Shown: positions 46,160 to 54,742, counted from the first letter of the stretch. The stretch is DNA of 64,000 nucleotides from JANSWY01 sp965243755 (GCA_965243755.1 CBDEVW010000002.1:992001-1056000), one strand, 5' to 3'. The notes: generated from the letters alone by a model not told the origin. Program-made: numbers and translations.

Positions 46160-46765
46160 ATGAGTTTCTATCAAATATTCCTTCCTTCAGCAACTTTCAT
46201 TTTCATATTGATAGTTTTTGTGATGAGGTCAGTAATAATATGGAAACGAACAGGAATTAACCCTTTAGTATTTAGTCAAACAGAAAATGCACACGACTTT
46301 ATAGGCAGGGTATATAAGGTCATGATGTTGTTGACCTGGTTGGCTATTTTATGTTATTCATTCAATACTTCGGTGTATCAGTATTTAATTCCAATCAATT
46401 ATTTGGACAATGAATCAGTGAAATTGTTGGGCGCTGCGCTATGGTTGATTTCGTTCATTTGGACCAGCGTTGCACAATATCAAATGTCAGAATCCTGGCG
46501 AATTGGTATCGATTACAATGAGAAAACAGCACTGGTGATAACAGGCATATTCCGGTACTCCAGAAACCCGGTATTTTTAGGAATGATCATCTCATATTTG
46601 GCTACTTTCCTGATAATACCCAATGCTTTGACCGCTTCCATGCTGGCAAGTACCTGGGTAGTCATCCAAATACAGGTCCGACTGGAAGAAGAGTACCTAC
46701 TGCAAATACATGGACAAGATTATGAAGTATACAGGAAGAAAGTAAGTAGGTGGATATCGCTGTGA
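46160..46765 (+). CDS. Isoprenylcysteine methyltransferase-like (ICMT/PEMT) membrane protein
   Basis: 201 aa with ~5 TM segments. The C-terminal half has the family hallmark GIFRYSRNPVFLGMIIS and EEEYLLQIHGQDYEVYRKKV, the SAM-binding and active-site region of the ICMT/PEMT superfamily. The real substrate in bacteria is usually unknown. It begins 3 nt after the receptor stop, so it belongs to the same metal-uptake transcript. Confidence 0.88.
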   Translation: MSFYQIFLPSATFIFILIVFVMRSVIIWKRTGINPLVFSQTENAHDFIGRVYKVMMLLTWLAILCYSFNTSVYQYLIPINYLDNESVKLLGAALWLISFIWTSVAQYQMSESWRIGIDYNEKTALVITGIFRYSRNPVFLGMIISYLATFLIIPNALTASMLASTWVVIQIQVRLEEEYLLQIHGQDYEVYRKKVSRWISL

Positions 46766-46820
46766 GTAACCTTTGTTTAAGATAATAGAAGGTCTTAAAG
46801 GTAATTTCTTTAAACATCAT

Positions 46821-46854
46821 AAAAAAAGCCTTGACTGTTAAGTCAAGGCTTTTT
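46821..46854 (+). terminator. Terminator of the TonB receptor operon, adjoining attL
   Basis: 10-bp perfect stem AGCCTTGACT / AGTCAAGGCT with a 4-nt loop, A run before, T run after. It ends directly at the left att repeat; a similar hairpin stands beside attR. Confidence 0.9.
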
Positions 46855-46855
46855 A

Positions 46856-46881
46856 ATGCAGAGGAGGAGGCTATAGAACCC
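46856..46881. repeat. attL: displaced 3' end of tRNA-Ser
   Basis: 15 identical bases to attR, then GAACCC again matches the T-arm region. The copy is degenerate, as expected for the original tRNA end displaced by the element. Confidence 0.8.
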
Positions 46882-46987
46882 TTTGACGTAAGTGAACTAT
46901 AATGTTTCTTTAAAAACGTCTAATACAGCCTATAATCAAAGTATGTTGTTTACGTAGCTTCACAATAATTCACCAAAATTCAAATTT

Positions 46988-47010
46988 GTTGACCCCTTTG
47001 TTGACCCCTT
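46988..47010. repeat. Left arm-type site (double TTGACCCC)
   Basis: Two TTGACCCC units 11 bases apart, 17 bases before the integrase gene. The same double unit, differing only at A/T positions, is at 54664-54686. Candidate integrase or excisionase binding sites. Confidence 0.6.
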
Positions 47011-47026
47011 TTCCTATATTTGGAGG

Positions 47027-48262
47027 ATGGCGACAGTAACTCTACAGTTAAAAGATTCCAATGCCAAGAAGACAGCAATCAGGGCTGTTATAAGTGATGG
47101 TAGGAACTTTAATATGAAGATATATTCAGGTATTTCAGTAAACCCGAAACATTGGAGTAAGAAAGGTAAATACGTGCTTTCTGCTGATCCTAATGCATCA
47201 GTTTTGAATACAGCACTAATGGAGATTAAGAAACGTCTCTTAGAGGCTTATTTGAAGGCTAAATTTGAAGGTGTCCTGGTCACATCAGATTATTTAAAAG
47301 AACAAGTTTGGCCCGCTCCTAAAAAGGAACTGAGCTTCTGGAATGTCTGGGATATATTTTTGGAGTCAAAAAGTGGAGAATTTAAACCGCATAGCTTTGC
47401 TAAATTTCGTGCTTTGGCCAATCATTTAAGAGCCTTTGAGGATTTTATGAATCGACCACTGATCTTAAGCTCAATTGATCAGATTTTGTTGGAGGATCTT
47501 CAAAGGTATTGTTACTCAGAGAAGAAATTAAATACTCAAAGCACGAGTAAATACATAGGCTTGCTCAAGATTTTTCTGAATTGGTGCTTGAAAAGGAAGT
47601 ATACAGATAATACGGACTTCCAATTCTTTAAAGCAGCAAAACAACCTGACTCGTTAAAAGTTATTTTGACGAAAGATGATATCGAGGCTCTTGAAAAACT
47701 TGATGTGGGAGAGAAGCAATACTTGCATAATGTACGGGAGCTTCTTGTTTTATCCTGTGAAACAGGACTTAGGTATAGCGACTATTCCAGAATTCAAAAA
47801 CAACATCTTAAGACTGATCAGGATGGGACCTCAATTTTGCAGATTAGGCAGCAGAAGACCTCTGAGATTATTGAAATTCCACTTACTCCCCGAGGTATTC
47901 AAATCATAGACCAATTGGTCAATGGAGGAATACATCCAATTAGTAATCAAAAAATGAATAAGTACGTCAAAGAACTTTGTCAATTGGCGGGTCTTGATGA
48001 ATCGTTTGAGGTCTTTAATTTCATAGGGAAAGAGCAGACAGTCGAATTGAAGCCCAAGTATGAGCTAATCACAACACACACAGGCAGGCGAACCTTCGCA
48101 ACCAACCTACTTCAGCGCGGTGTTCCAGCGGAAATAGTAATGCAATTTACTGGGCACAGGGATTACAAGAGCTTTTCCAAGTATGTGAATATCCCAAAAA
48201 CAAGTCAAAAGAAAGTTGTTAAAGATGCAATGATTGAATCGTATATGAGGGTCATAGCTTAG
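47027..48262 (+). CDS. int: Tyrosine recombinase (integrase)
   Basis: 411 aa, Bacteroidota element type: N-terminal arm-binding segment, SAM-like core-binding domain (~105-205) and catalytic domain (~215-400). Catalytic set visible: Arg249 (CETGLRYSDY), His351 and Arg354 (THTGRR), His377 (FTGHRD) and nucleophile Tyr386 (FSKYVNI). Located at the left end beside attL, so it integrates and excises the element at tRNA-Ser. An intact catalytic set suggests the element could still move. Confidence 0.95.
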   Translation: MATVTLQLKDSNAKKTAIRAVISDGRNFNMKIYSGISVNPKHWSKKGKYVLSADPNASVLNTALMEIKKRLLEAYLKAKFEGVLVTSDYLKEQVWPAPKKELSFWNVWDIFLESKSGEFKPHSFAKFRALANHLRAFEDFMNRPLILSSIDQILLEDLQRYCYSEKKLNTQSTSKYIGLLKIFLNWCLKRKYTDNTDFQFFKAAKQPDSLKVILTKDDIEALEKLDVGEKQYLHNVRELLVLSCETGLRYSDYSRIQKQHLKTDQDGTSILQIRQQKTSEIIEIPLTPRGIQIIDQLVNGGIHPISNQKMNKYVKELCQLAGLDESFEVFNFIGKEQTVELKPKYELITTHTGRRTFATNLLQRGVPAEIVMQFTGHRDYKSFSKYVNIPKTSQKKVVKDAMIESYMRVIA

Positions 48263-48850
48263 TTGATAATGAAATATTACAGCAGACACAAGAATTGGAC
48301 AAGAGAGGGGGAAAGGGAGTTTTACAGACAGATGTATGAGAAAGATTTAAGTGATAGTCCCATTACAGAACTTGAATTTGCTAAACGAAAACTTAAGCAA
48401 GTTCAAAGGAAAATAGACGCATGTGCAGCAAGTATGCCAGAACATGTTGATCAATTGAATTCAATTAAGGAAGCAAATTACGAGATCCATAAAGAATTCT
48501 TGGCGCAACGTATTTCTGAAATTTCTAAACAACCGATTGCTGAATTAAACTCTTCCTGCAAGCAAGTATTAAATGGAAACTTGGAAATTTTACGAATTGT
48601 GGAACCCCCAATTATATCTCATAAAAATGAGTACTTATTAGGCTCAAGAAGTAAAGGTGCGATTACAGCTTTTATTGATGCTCTTAAGCAGAAAGGTTTA
48701 ATTGCAAGTAAAGTTTCTGATGCTGAATTGGCCCTGGCTATGAATGAATTAATTGTGGGGCTGAATCTTGGCAAAGATGGTCGCACCCTGAGAAATAGAT
48801 CGTCCGCATATTTAAAATACTATAACAAGTTACTGAACCTCCTTGAATGA
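48263..48850 (+). CDS. Hypothetical protein typical of Bacteroidota islands
   Basis: 195 aa; starts immediately after the integrase stop. N-terminal coiled coil (ITELEFAKRKLKQVQRKIDA), C-terminal helical region SKGAITAFIDALKQKGLI and GKDGRTLRNRSSAYLKYY, reminiscent of the C-terminal domains of RteC-like or DUF6617-like island proteins. No catalytic motif. Function unknown; a regulatory or excision-related role is possible from position. Confidence 0.75.
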   Translation: MIMKYYSRHKNWTREGEREFYRQMYEKDLSDSPITELEFAKRKLKQVQRKIDACAASMPEHVDQLNSIKEANYEIHKEFLAQRISEISKQPIAELNSSCKQVLNGNLEILRIVEPPIISHKNEYLLGSRSKGAITAFIDALKQKGLIASKVSDAELALAMNELIVGLNLGKDGRTLRNRSSAYLKYYNKLLNLLE

Positions 48851-48922
48851 TTGTTTTACCATTATTTACCAATGGTAAATCCTGGTAAATAGCTTTTTTC
48901 ACTTTTGGCTGAAAAAAGAATC

Positions 48923-49222
48923 ATGAATAAATCTGTGTACTTTTCAGTTACCCCTCAAGAGTTTCAGTCTCTTATCATAGAGGCTGTTAATTGTGCATTA
49001 TCCGAGAAGAAGAAAGATAATTCGAAATCTGAAAATCAAGACATTTATAGATTGACTAGAAGGGAATTGAGCGAAAAATACAAGCTTAGTTTCGGAACAA
49101 TACATAATTTAATGAAGTCTGGGAAATTACCTTATGAGAAGATTGGGAGAAAGACTTTGTTTAGGGTATCTGATGTTGAAAATTACTTCTCAGATCAACG
49201 AAATAACAAATTGAATACATAA
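48923..49222 (+). CDS. Excisionase-type HTH protein
   Basis: 99 aa from ATG 48923 (a TTG at 48905 would add six residues). C-terminal MerR-like winged helix of the HTH_17/excisionase family: LTRRELSEKYKLSFGTIHNL, GKLPYEKIGRKTLFRVSDVENYF. Likely recombination directionality factor or element regulator. Confidence 0.82.
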   Translation: MNKSVYFSVTPQEFQSLIIEAVNCALSEKKKDNSKSENQDIYRLTRRELSEKYKLSFGTIHNLMKSGKLPYEKIGRKTLFRVSDVENYFSDQRNNKLNT

Positions 49223-49242
49223 ATCAATAGGTGGTATTGATT

Positions 49243-50142
49243 ATGTCATTTCCTTCTAGTTATAATGTACAAGAAGTATCCCCAATGGGGTTACCACCAT
49301 ATTTTGATTTCATTAGTCTTCAGAAGAGAACCAATAGTTTTAATTCGGATAAGTTGGTTAACCTGGCTCGTCCTGGTGCTTACAAATTGAGATTGAATCA
49401 TACTGAAATTAATCTATATTATTCCGAGCAATATAATGTTTTGACACTTTGTGGCTCCTTACCTTGGTTTAAACAAGGTCATAATCTGTCATTTGGATCA
49501 CTAAAATTTGAAAGCGCCATTAATGATATTCAAAATGTGATCGAACTCGACTTGTTCAGTGCCGGGGTGAAAATTTTTGAAATTTCTAAATTATTTAAAA
49601 CAGTGCGACCGGTAATTGAATATCAAAACGATTTATTTGAATTAAAGGGATTCGAAAGAGTGCAAATGCGGAATTCGTTATACTACAATCAATATACCCG
49701 CCGAGGTAATAAAAAGATTACATTAAAATTTTATGATGCTCAGTTGAATGCTGTTGAAAAGAGAATGGTCCTAGTTCCGAATTGTCCTACTATGAAGTAT
49801 GAAATGAAATTGCACAATGTGACCTCACATTTTGATCAGGTTATTACAATAAAGGACTTGATCTATGATCAAACCATAACTCAAAAAACCATATCTGAAA
49901 TGAAACATCACTATAACGGTATTAGAAGAGGGGTCTCTATGAAATTACCTTCAAAACCAAGCTCAGAAGATTTAATAATAGCAGCACTTCTAAAGAATAA
50001 TCCGAATCCATTGGAATCTATTAATCAATTGATTAATAGCTCTGAACTTAATAAACAAGAGCGCTACAAGCGCAGAATTTTGATTCAGGAGAAGCTTCAG
50101 AAAATCACCAAAACCGACCTGAAATTCGATCTGAATTTTTAG
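49243..50142 (+). CDS. Replication-initiator-like protein
   Basis: About 300 aa. NVLTLCGSLPWFKQGHN, the central KITLKFYD and the beta-rich N-terminal half resemble phage/plasmid replication proteins of the gene II/X type (rolling circle), though I do not see an unambiguous catalytic HUH and Tyr set. AGGTGG lies about 8 bases before ATG 49243; the upstream GTG 49231 is a less likely start. Suggests a plasmid-like ancestry or a replicative phase for the element. Confidence 0.5.
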   Translation: MSFPSSYNVQEVSPMGLPPYFDFISLQKRTNSFNSDKLVNLARPGAYKLRLNHTEINLYYSEQYNVLTLCGSLPWFKQGHNLSFGSLKFESAINDIQNVIELDLFSAGVKIFEISKLFKTVRPVIEYQNDLFELKGFERVQMRNSLYYNQYTRRGNKKITLKFYDAQLNAVEKRMVLVPNCPTMKYEMKLHNVTSHFDQVITIKDLIYDQTITQKTISEMKHHYNGIRRGVSMKLPSKPSSEDLIIAALLKNNPNPLESINQLINSSELNKQERYKRRILIQEKLQKITKTDLKFDLNF

Positions 50143-50289
50143 TTACGATTAGCGATCAGCTACACACAATTACACATCCAATAAAAAAGGAAGTTTGCAA
50201 TAATATTGCACACACTAATTGCAATGTGGATGCAGAAGTATTGAATGTTGATGTAAGAGAGCTATTTAATTTCTCATATAGGTCGTTGA

Positions 50290-50818
50290 TCATATTTGGG
50301 TTGATAAAGGTCTTTTAGATATTAATACCCATCCTTCAACAACTTTTTCAGTTTGCTCGTCCTGTAACCAAATGCCTCGCGCACCCACTTCTATCAAAAG
50401 TCGTCTACAATCCTCTTCTGTTGCTCCAATAGTCATTTGCAAAGTACTAAAGAGTCTGCCATCAGAAAACTTATCATCTTCTAGCATAGTTTTGAGTATT
50501 TTTTTTCTTGGAGTATCATACTTTTCTTCTAATCGTTTGGACCGGTACTTTTCTAATTGAAGTGGCCCGTAAAAGGAAGTCACAATAGAAGATATAAAGC
50601 CCATTATAGCCCCTGCAAGAGCTCCCCAAAATGTGATAGCACCAGTTTGACTATTATCCTCTTTTTTTTTCGGAGGTACTCTGTATTGTACCAGTAGATT
50701 TTTTAGGATCACTTTGATTTTGTACTTCTTCAGTACCGATTGTGTCTTGATTTAAATTAGTTGAGTCAGCATTCATTGCAGAGCTCAAAAGGATGAAGGC
50801 TGTAATTAGTGATTTCAT
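50290..50818 (-). pseudogene. Exported/membrane protein gene interrupted by a homopolymer frameshift
   Basis: ATG 50818 opens a signal-peptide frame (MKSLITAFILLSSAMNA) that runs 58 codons and stops just after a run of nine A (minus strand; T9 at 50662-50670). The remainder lies in the next frame to 50290: a TM segment (AITFWGALAGAIMGFISSIV), then a ~95-aa helical domain with DCRRLLIEVGARGIWLQDE. One A fewer would join the frames into one ~175-aa protein. It is therefore a frameshifted gene, a phase-variable or slippage-decoded gene, or a sequencing error. The 3' frame alone would encode 140 aa from a non-ATG start. Family unknown. Confidence 0.6.
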
Positions 50819-50864
50819 AGGGATTGTATTCTTATGATAGATAAATCAGCGAAAATTGGATTTC

Positions 50865-51590
50865 TTACATTAGAGATGACTCAAGGCTGTTATCTATTTC
50901 TTGAGGCATTCCAAGGTGTCCGTAGTAATTCTCAATTATTAGATATTGAACAAATGCTCGGTCTTCAGTTGTGGAAAAAGTGATTGCCAATTGATTTCTA
51001 TTGTCTTCCACACATTTCTCAGGGATCAAATATTTTCCAGTTGACGCCTCTGGTTGAACAAAACCCTGAAAATTTGGCGGAGAATATTGAAACGATTTGA
51101 CAGGAGCGAATTTTGGTGTTATGCTTTCAATTTTAATTGCCGCTCCTTTGACTAGAAAACCAAGAACATAATTTTGGTTCGTGTTGAAGTAAAATTCTTC
51201 TAATTCCAAATATGGCTTAATCTTATCGCGATTAATTTGCCTGGTTAAATTTACTAATTCCCTATGAGCTCTTGCTGATTCAGCAAGCTGGGTTCGGTTT
51301 TCAGCAATTTCTTTGCGTTGTAGATTTAATTCTTGTGTTTGCAAAAGCGATGTGTAGATCAAAAATGCAAATGCCAAAGCTGTAAAAAGTGAGTTAACCA
51401 AACCAAAACTATCGCCTAGCTCATTTGGATCGGAAACCGAGAAATATACAATGAAGGTTAAGGCCCATAAAACGGACACAAGTAATATTGCTGTAAATAG
51501 TATTCTAGGAAGATTTAGGAAGCTTTCACTCTGTGATTTTATATCAATTTCTTTTTTGCTTAGCGTAAAAAATTTAACTATTCTATCCAT
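50865..51590 (-). CDS. Two-TM coiled-coil protein, possible defence-associated
   Basis: 241 aa. TM1 ~28-50, TM2 ~62-82, then the coiled coil LQTQELNLQRKEIAENRTQL and a C-terminal beta-rich domain (~125-225). This layout (FGLVNSLFTALAFAFLIYT followed by the coiled coil) is one I associate with membrane proteins of phage-defence neighbourhoods in Bacteroidota and Proteobacteria. It is transcribed opposite to the ABC-3C operon and shares its upstream region with it. No enzymatic motif. Role inferred only from context. Confidence 0.65.
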   Translation of the reverse strand: MDRIVKFFTLSKKEIDIKSQSESFLNLPRILFTAILLVSVLWALTFIVYFSVSDPNELGDSFGLVNSLFTALAFAFLIYTSLLQTQELNLQRKEIAENRTQLAESARAHRELVNLTRQINRDKIKPYLELEEFYFNTNQNYVLGFLVKGAAIKIESITPKFAPVKSFQYSPPNFQGFVQPEASTGKYLIPEKCVEDNRNQLAITFSTTEDRAFVQYLIIENYYGHLGMPQEIDNSLESSLM

Positions 51591-51767
51591 AATTTAGTCG
51601 TGGTTAATTGTCATATATGTTTATGACTTTGATTTTACTTTGAAAATTTATCAGTATTTAAATAATTCTGGTATATTAAGTACTAGTTTTCAGTGGTCGG
51701 CTTCTTAATTATGTGTCTCCTTGTATTTTATTGTTTTAAGCAGCCAGATCGCACTCTAATGTGTGTT

Positions 51768-52700
51768 ATGAGTCAAAAATATCTTTCTGAGCTGGTTATT
51801 ACCAACAAAGGTTTACAATCTGAAGGTAACCAATTTGAAAATCTATTTACTGGGATTATGAAGAAAGTAAATAGCAATTTCAAGAAGGTAAAACCCTATG
51901 GTAATGTTGGTGATAGAAAGAATGACGGCTTCATACCTCAATCCGGCACATACTATCAAGTATATGCTCCAGAGAATATAGCGAACGTAAGAACTGTTGT
52001 AGATGCAGTCAAGAAACTTGAAGTAGATTTTAAGGAATTAGTTGATCATTGGGATGATACTAATGAGATAAAGGAATTCAAATTTGTTGTGAATGATAAA
52101 AAGAAAGGATGTCCAGCTGATGTTGAGAAAAAAATGCTGGAGCTAAAGAATCTCTACCCTGATAAATCCTTTAAAACTTATACTTTAGATGATTTGATTG
52201 TAGATTTCTTAAGGCTTGATTTAGATAGTCAATATGCTATAGTAGGATTTATACCAACTGCGGAAAAGCTAACTACAGGTAGCCTGTCCATATTATCGAA
52301 TACGATACAATATTTGATTGACAATGAGGGTAAAAGGGATCAGTCATCTGAGGGGTTTAGTTCATCTGAGTTCTTTGAAAAAATAGAATATAATAATATA
52401 TCCGAGCAAATCTCCGAACTATTGTTAAAAGCGGAAACGCAATCTTACCTATTAGAAGACTATTTCAAGTCCTCATTTAACAAAAAATTAAAATTGCTTC
52501 TGAGGGATATATTTAATTTTATTTATGAGGAGGAAAAAGCAAGAATTGATGTTCACGATAGACTTACTTCATCAATAATATTTTTTAGAATTCTGGAGAG
52601 AACAGCAATTGACGAGTCGCAATCAGGTAGAAATTCCGCATTAATTTTAATATCTTATTACTTTGTTTCCTGTGATATTTTTGAAACTAAACCATCATGA
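51768..52700 (+). CDS. ABC-3C system C-terminal-domain effector, nuclease-like
   Basis: 310 aa from ATG 51768 (the frame runs 75 nt further upstream, but that stretch is hydrophobic noise). The N-terminal domain has GNQFENLFTGIMKKV, then GDRKNDGFIPQ (Asp49, Asp53) and YYQVYAPE (Gln64), the layout of a PD-(D/E)XK-like restriction-endonuclease fold, although the Lys is not where expected. The C-terminal ~90 residues are the helical ABC-3C CTD type (NISEQISELLLKAETQSYLLEDYF). First gene of a coupled trio, with ATGA overlap to the middle component. Predicted toxic effector released by the ATPase. Confidence 0.75.
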   Translation: MSQKYLSELVITNKGLQSEGNQFENLFTGIMKKVNSNFKKVKPYGNVGDRKNDGFIPQSGTYYQVYAPENIANVRTVVDAVKKLEVDFKELVDHWDDTNEIKEFKFVVNDKKKGCPADVEKKMLELKNLYPDKSFKTYTLDDLIVDFLRLDLDSQYAIVGFIPTAEKLTTGSLSILSNTIQYLIDNEGKRDQSSEGFSSSEFFEKIEYNNISEQISELLLKAETQSYLLEDYFKSSFNKKLKLLLRDIFNFIYEEEKARIDVHDRLTSSIIFFRILERTAIDESQSGRNSALILISYYFVSCDIFETKPS

Positions 52701-52936
52701 TTTTACCTTCTAAACATATAAGTAATTGCGAAAGTCTATTAGGCTTAAGCAGCATTTTGATGCAATTTTTGAATCTACCAATTTCAATTGATGATCTCTG
52801 GATGAAATTTGAAAACATCAATAATAGTGAGGAATTTCCTACATACCATTCATTCGATAATGTTGTTTTAGCTATTGACTTGCTGTTTCTTCTGGGTAAA
52901 GTTGATATAGATAATAATTTATTGATAAAGAAATGA
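52697..52936 (+). CDS. ABC-3C middle component (MC6-like)
   Basis: 79 aa. ILPSKHISNCESLLGLSSIL, LWMKF, and TYHSFDNVVLAIDLLFLLGKVDI agree with the MC6-type middle component, a small winged-helix-like protein that bridges effector and ATPase in ABC-three-component systems. Overlaps both neighbours by 4 nt, which is the characteristic compact arrangement. Confidence 0.85.
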   Translation: MILPSKHISNCESLLGLSSILMQFLNLPISIDDLWMKFENINNSEEFPTYHSFDNVVLAIDLLFLLGKVDIDNNLLIKK

Positions 52937-54660
52937 GACTAATCGAATTAGGTTCAGATAAATCGTCCTTTAGAACTATTAATTTCAAACCAAATGGCTT
53001 GAGTATTATAGTGGGAACTCATATTGAAGGTGATAGCAAAAGCACCTACAATGGAGTTGGAAAGACCTTTGCTCTGTACCTAATCCAATTTTGTCTCGGA
53101 GCATCCTCAAATGACAAACTAGTTCAAAATTTACCAGATTGGACTTTCTATCTGAAGTTTGAAATAGAGAATGAAGTATACACATCTAGTAGAAATACTT
53201 CAAATCAGCGAAGAATATTTTTAAACAATGATGAGTACGGCTTAAGTGAATTTAATCTATTAATGAAAAACTTGGTATTTGACATAGATGAGGAAATACA
53301 TAAAGCTTCATTTCGGTCTTTAATTTCTAGGTTTCTTAGAATCCGAAAGGAGGAGTATGCCAAGTTCGATCGCTATGTGTATAAGGAACAGGATGATCGT
53401 GCAATGCTAAGTAACTCAATCCTTATGGGATTAAATTATTCTCTAGTTCAAAAGAAGTTCCTTCTTAGGGAAGAATATAATAAAGTAAATAGTCTTAGGA
53501 CAGCAATTTCAAAAGATGAAATCTTTGTGTCAATTTATGGGGAGGAGGTCAATATTGATCAAAGGTTAGAAGATTTAGAAGAGTTAATGTTGAAATTGGA
53601 ATCTAGTATCGCAGACTTTGAGATCGCCGAAGATTACAAAGAACTTGAGAATGCTACTAACGGATTGTCATATAGGCTTAAGGTTCTGTCTAATGAACTT
53701 GCTTTGTTGAGAGAAACTCAGAGCAATATTAGTAAATCTCTTGAGGTAAAATCGGATATGAAAGTTGATGATGTTTTAAACCTGGTTAATGAGATAGAGA
53801 AACAGTTAGGATTGGATCTGAAAGGAAGAATAAATGAAGCCCTAGAATTCCATGATAAATTATTGAATGGCCGTAGAGTTCGACTTTTATCTCATGGAGA
53901 AAAACTTGCTAAGGACATTAAGATTAAGAATTTGGAGCTACAGGAGCTTACAAAAGAATATAATCTGAATCTTAAATATTTGAACAGTGTTGGTGCTTTG
54001 GAAGATTATGTTTCCTTAAGTATGAAGCTGATGGATACAAAATCAAATTACGATAAACTTTTGTCTTCGGTAGAACTATTGAATAAATACAAAGAGAGAG
54101 AGCAGGAGATAAAGATCACATTGGCTGAAGATAATCTCAATACTCAAAGATATTTGATCGATGTTCGAGATACAGCATTAGCTGAGATAAAGAAGATTTA
54201 TAAAGAGCTTACTGAGGAGTTTTATAAAGATAGAAGTGGAAGAGTATCAGTTGAGAATAATGAGGGGGAAAATAAATTACGATACAAAATCAATGCAAAA
54301 ATACCAGACGATAGCTCTGATGGAATAAATGAAGTAGGTATATTTTGCTTTGATCTTATGTTGTTGAAATTGCAAAAAAATCATAACGTGAAATTCATCT
54401 TTCATGATAGCAGACTTCTTAGTAATATGGATTCTCATCAGAGGTTTGTAGCACTTAAACTAGGTCACGAGTTGAAGGCTGATGGGAAGCAATATATAAT
54501 TAGCCTAAATCAAGACACAATTGATCTTTTACAAGCAGAACGATCTGATGTTGAATTTCAAGAAATTGTTAAGGATAATATCATTATCGAATTGAGCGGG
54601 GATGTGCCGAGCAATAAATTACTTGGAGTGCAGGTTGATTTAGACTATGTCAAAAAGTAA
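52933..54660 (+). CDS. ABC-3C ATPase (DUF2326, SMC-like)
   Basis: 575 aa. Walker A NGVGKT with Lys44, a long coiled-coil arm (~175-420), and the C-terminal DUF2326 domain (IFCFDLMLLKLQ, FIFHDSRLLSNMDSHQRFVAL, QYIISLNQD) that supplies the Walker B/His-Asp half of the split SMC-like ATPase. Third gene of the ABC-3C operon. Expected to sense phage or DNA status and gate the nuclease-like effector. It ends 71 bp from the tRNA end, at the right boundary of the element. Confidence 0.92.
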   Translation: MRLIELGSDKSSFRTINFKPNGLSIIVGTHIEGDSKSTYNGVGKTFALYLIQFCLGASSNDKLVQNLPDWTFYLKFEIENEVYTSSRNTSNQRRIFLNNDEYGLSEFNLLMKNLVFDIDEEIHKASFRSLISRFLRIRKEEYAKFDRYVYKEQDDRAMLSNSILMGLNYSLVQKKFLLREEYNKVNSLRTAISKDEIFVSIYGEEVNIDQRLEDLEELMLKLESSIADFEIAEDYKELENATNGLSYRLKVLSNELALLRETQSNISKSLEVKSDMKVDDVLNLVNEIEKQLGLDLKGRINEALEFHDKLLNGRRVRLLSHGEKLAKDIKIKNLELQELTKEYNLNLKYLNSVGALEDYVSLSMKLMDTKSNYDKLLSSVELLNKYKEREQEIKITLAEDNLNTQRYLIDVRDTALAEIKKIYKELTEEFYKDRSGRVSVENNEGENKLRYKINAKIPDDSSDGINEVGIFCFDLMLLKLQKNHNVKFIFHDSRLLSNMDSHQRFVALKLGHELKADGKQYIISLNQDTIDLLQAERSDVEFQEIVKDNIIIELSGDVPSNKLLGVQVDLDYVKK

Positions 54661-54663
54661 ATG

Positions 54664-54686
54664 GTTGACCCCTATGATGACCCCTA
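54664..54686. repeat. Right arm-type site (double TTGACCCC-like)
   Basis: Matches 46988-47010 in all but three A/T positions, in the same orientation. Located just inside attR, directly after the ABC-3C stop codon. Confidence 0.6.
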
Positions 54687-54694
54687 TATATAAG

Positions 54695-54727
54695 AAAAGC
54701 CTCAATACTCACCGTATCAAGGCTTTT
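54695..54727. terminator. Bidirectional terminator between ABC-3C operon and tRNA-Ser
   Basis: AAAAGCCT / AGGCTTTT 8-bp stem plus inner ATAC / GTAT pairs; A run left, T run right. It resembles the hairpin beside attL. Confidence 0.8.
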
Positions 54728-54742
54728 ATGCAGAGGAGGAGG
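54728..54742. repeat. attR core
   Basis: 15-bp identity to attL (46856-46870), spanning the tRNA-Ser discriminator, acceptor strand and start of the T arm. Confidence 0.8.

Larger units (their letters stand above)
46856..54742. mobile_element. Integrative element in tRNA-Ser(UGA) carrying an ABC-3C conflict system
   Basis: Bounded by a 15-bp identical direct repeat (46856-46870 and 54728-54742) that is the 3' end of tRNA-Ser. The left end has a tyrosine integrase, then a hypothetical gene, an HTH gene and a replication-initiator-like gene; the right end has the ABC-3C operon. Both ends also carry matching GTTGACCCCTnTGnTGACCCC double sites. No relaxase or conjugation genes are seen, so it is a small non-self-transmissible element. 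It is more AT-rich than its flanks by eye. Confidence 0.82.

Noticed and set aside
46821..46854. Insertion-sequence terminal repeat
   Set aside because: The hairpin with A and T runs is a normal terminator; no transposase is present in the region.
51693..51767. Upstream extension of the ABC-3C effector
   Set aside because: It would add a hydrophobic stretch not expected for a cytosolic effector; ATG 51768 begins directly with a charged helix.
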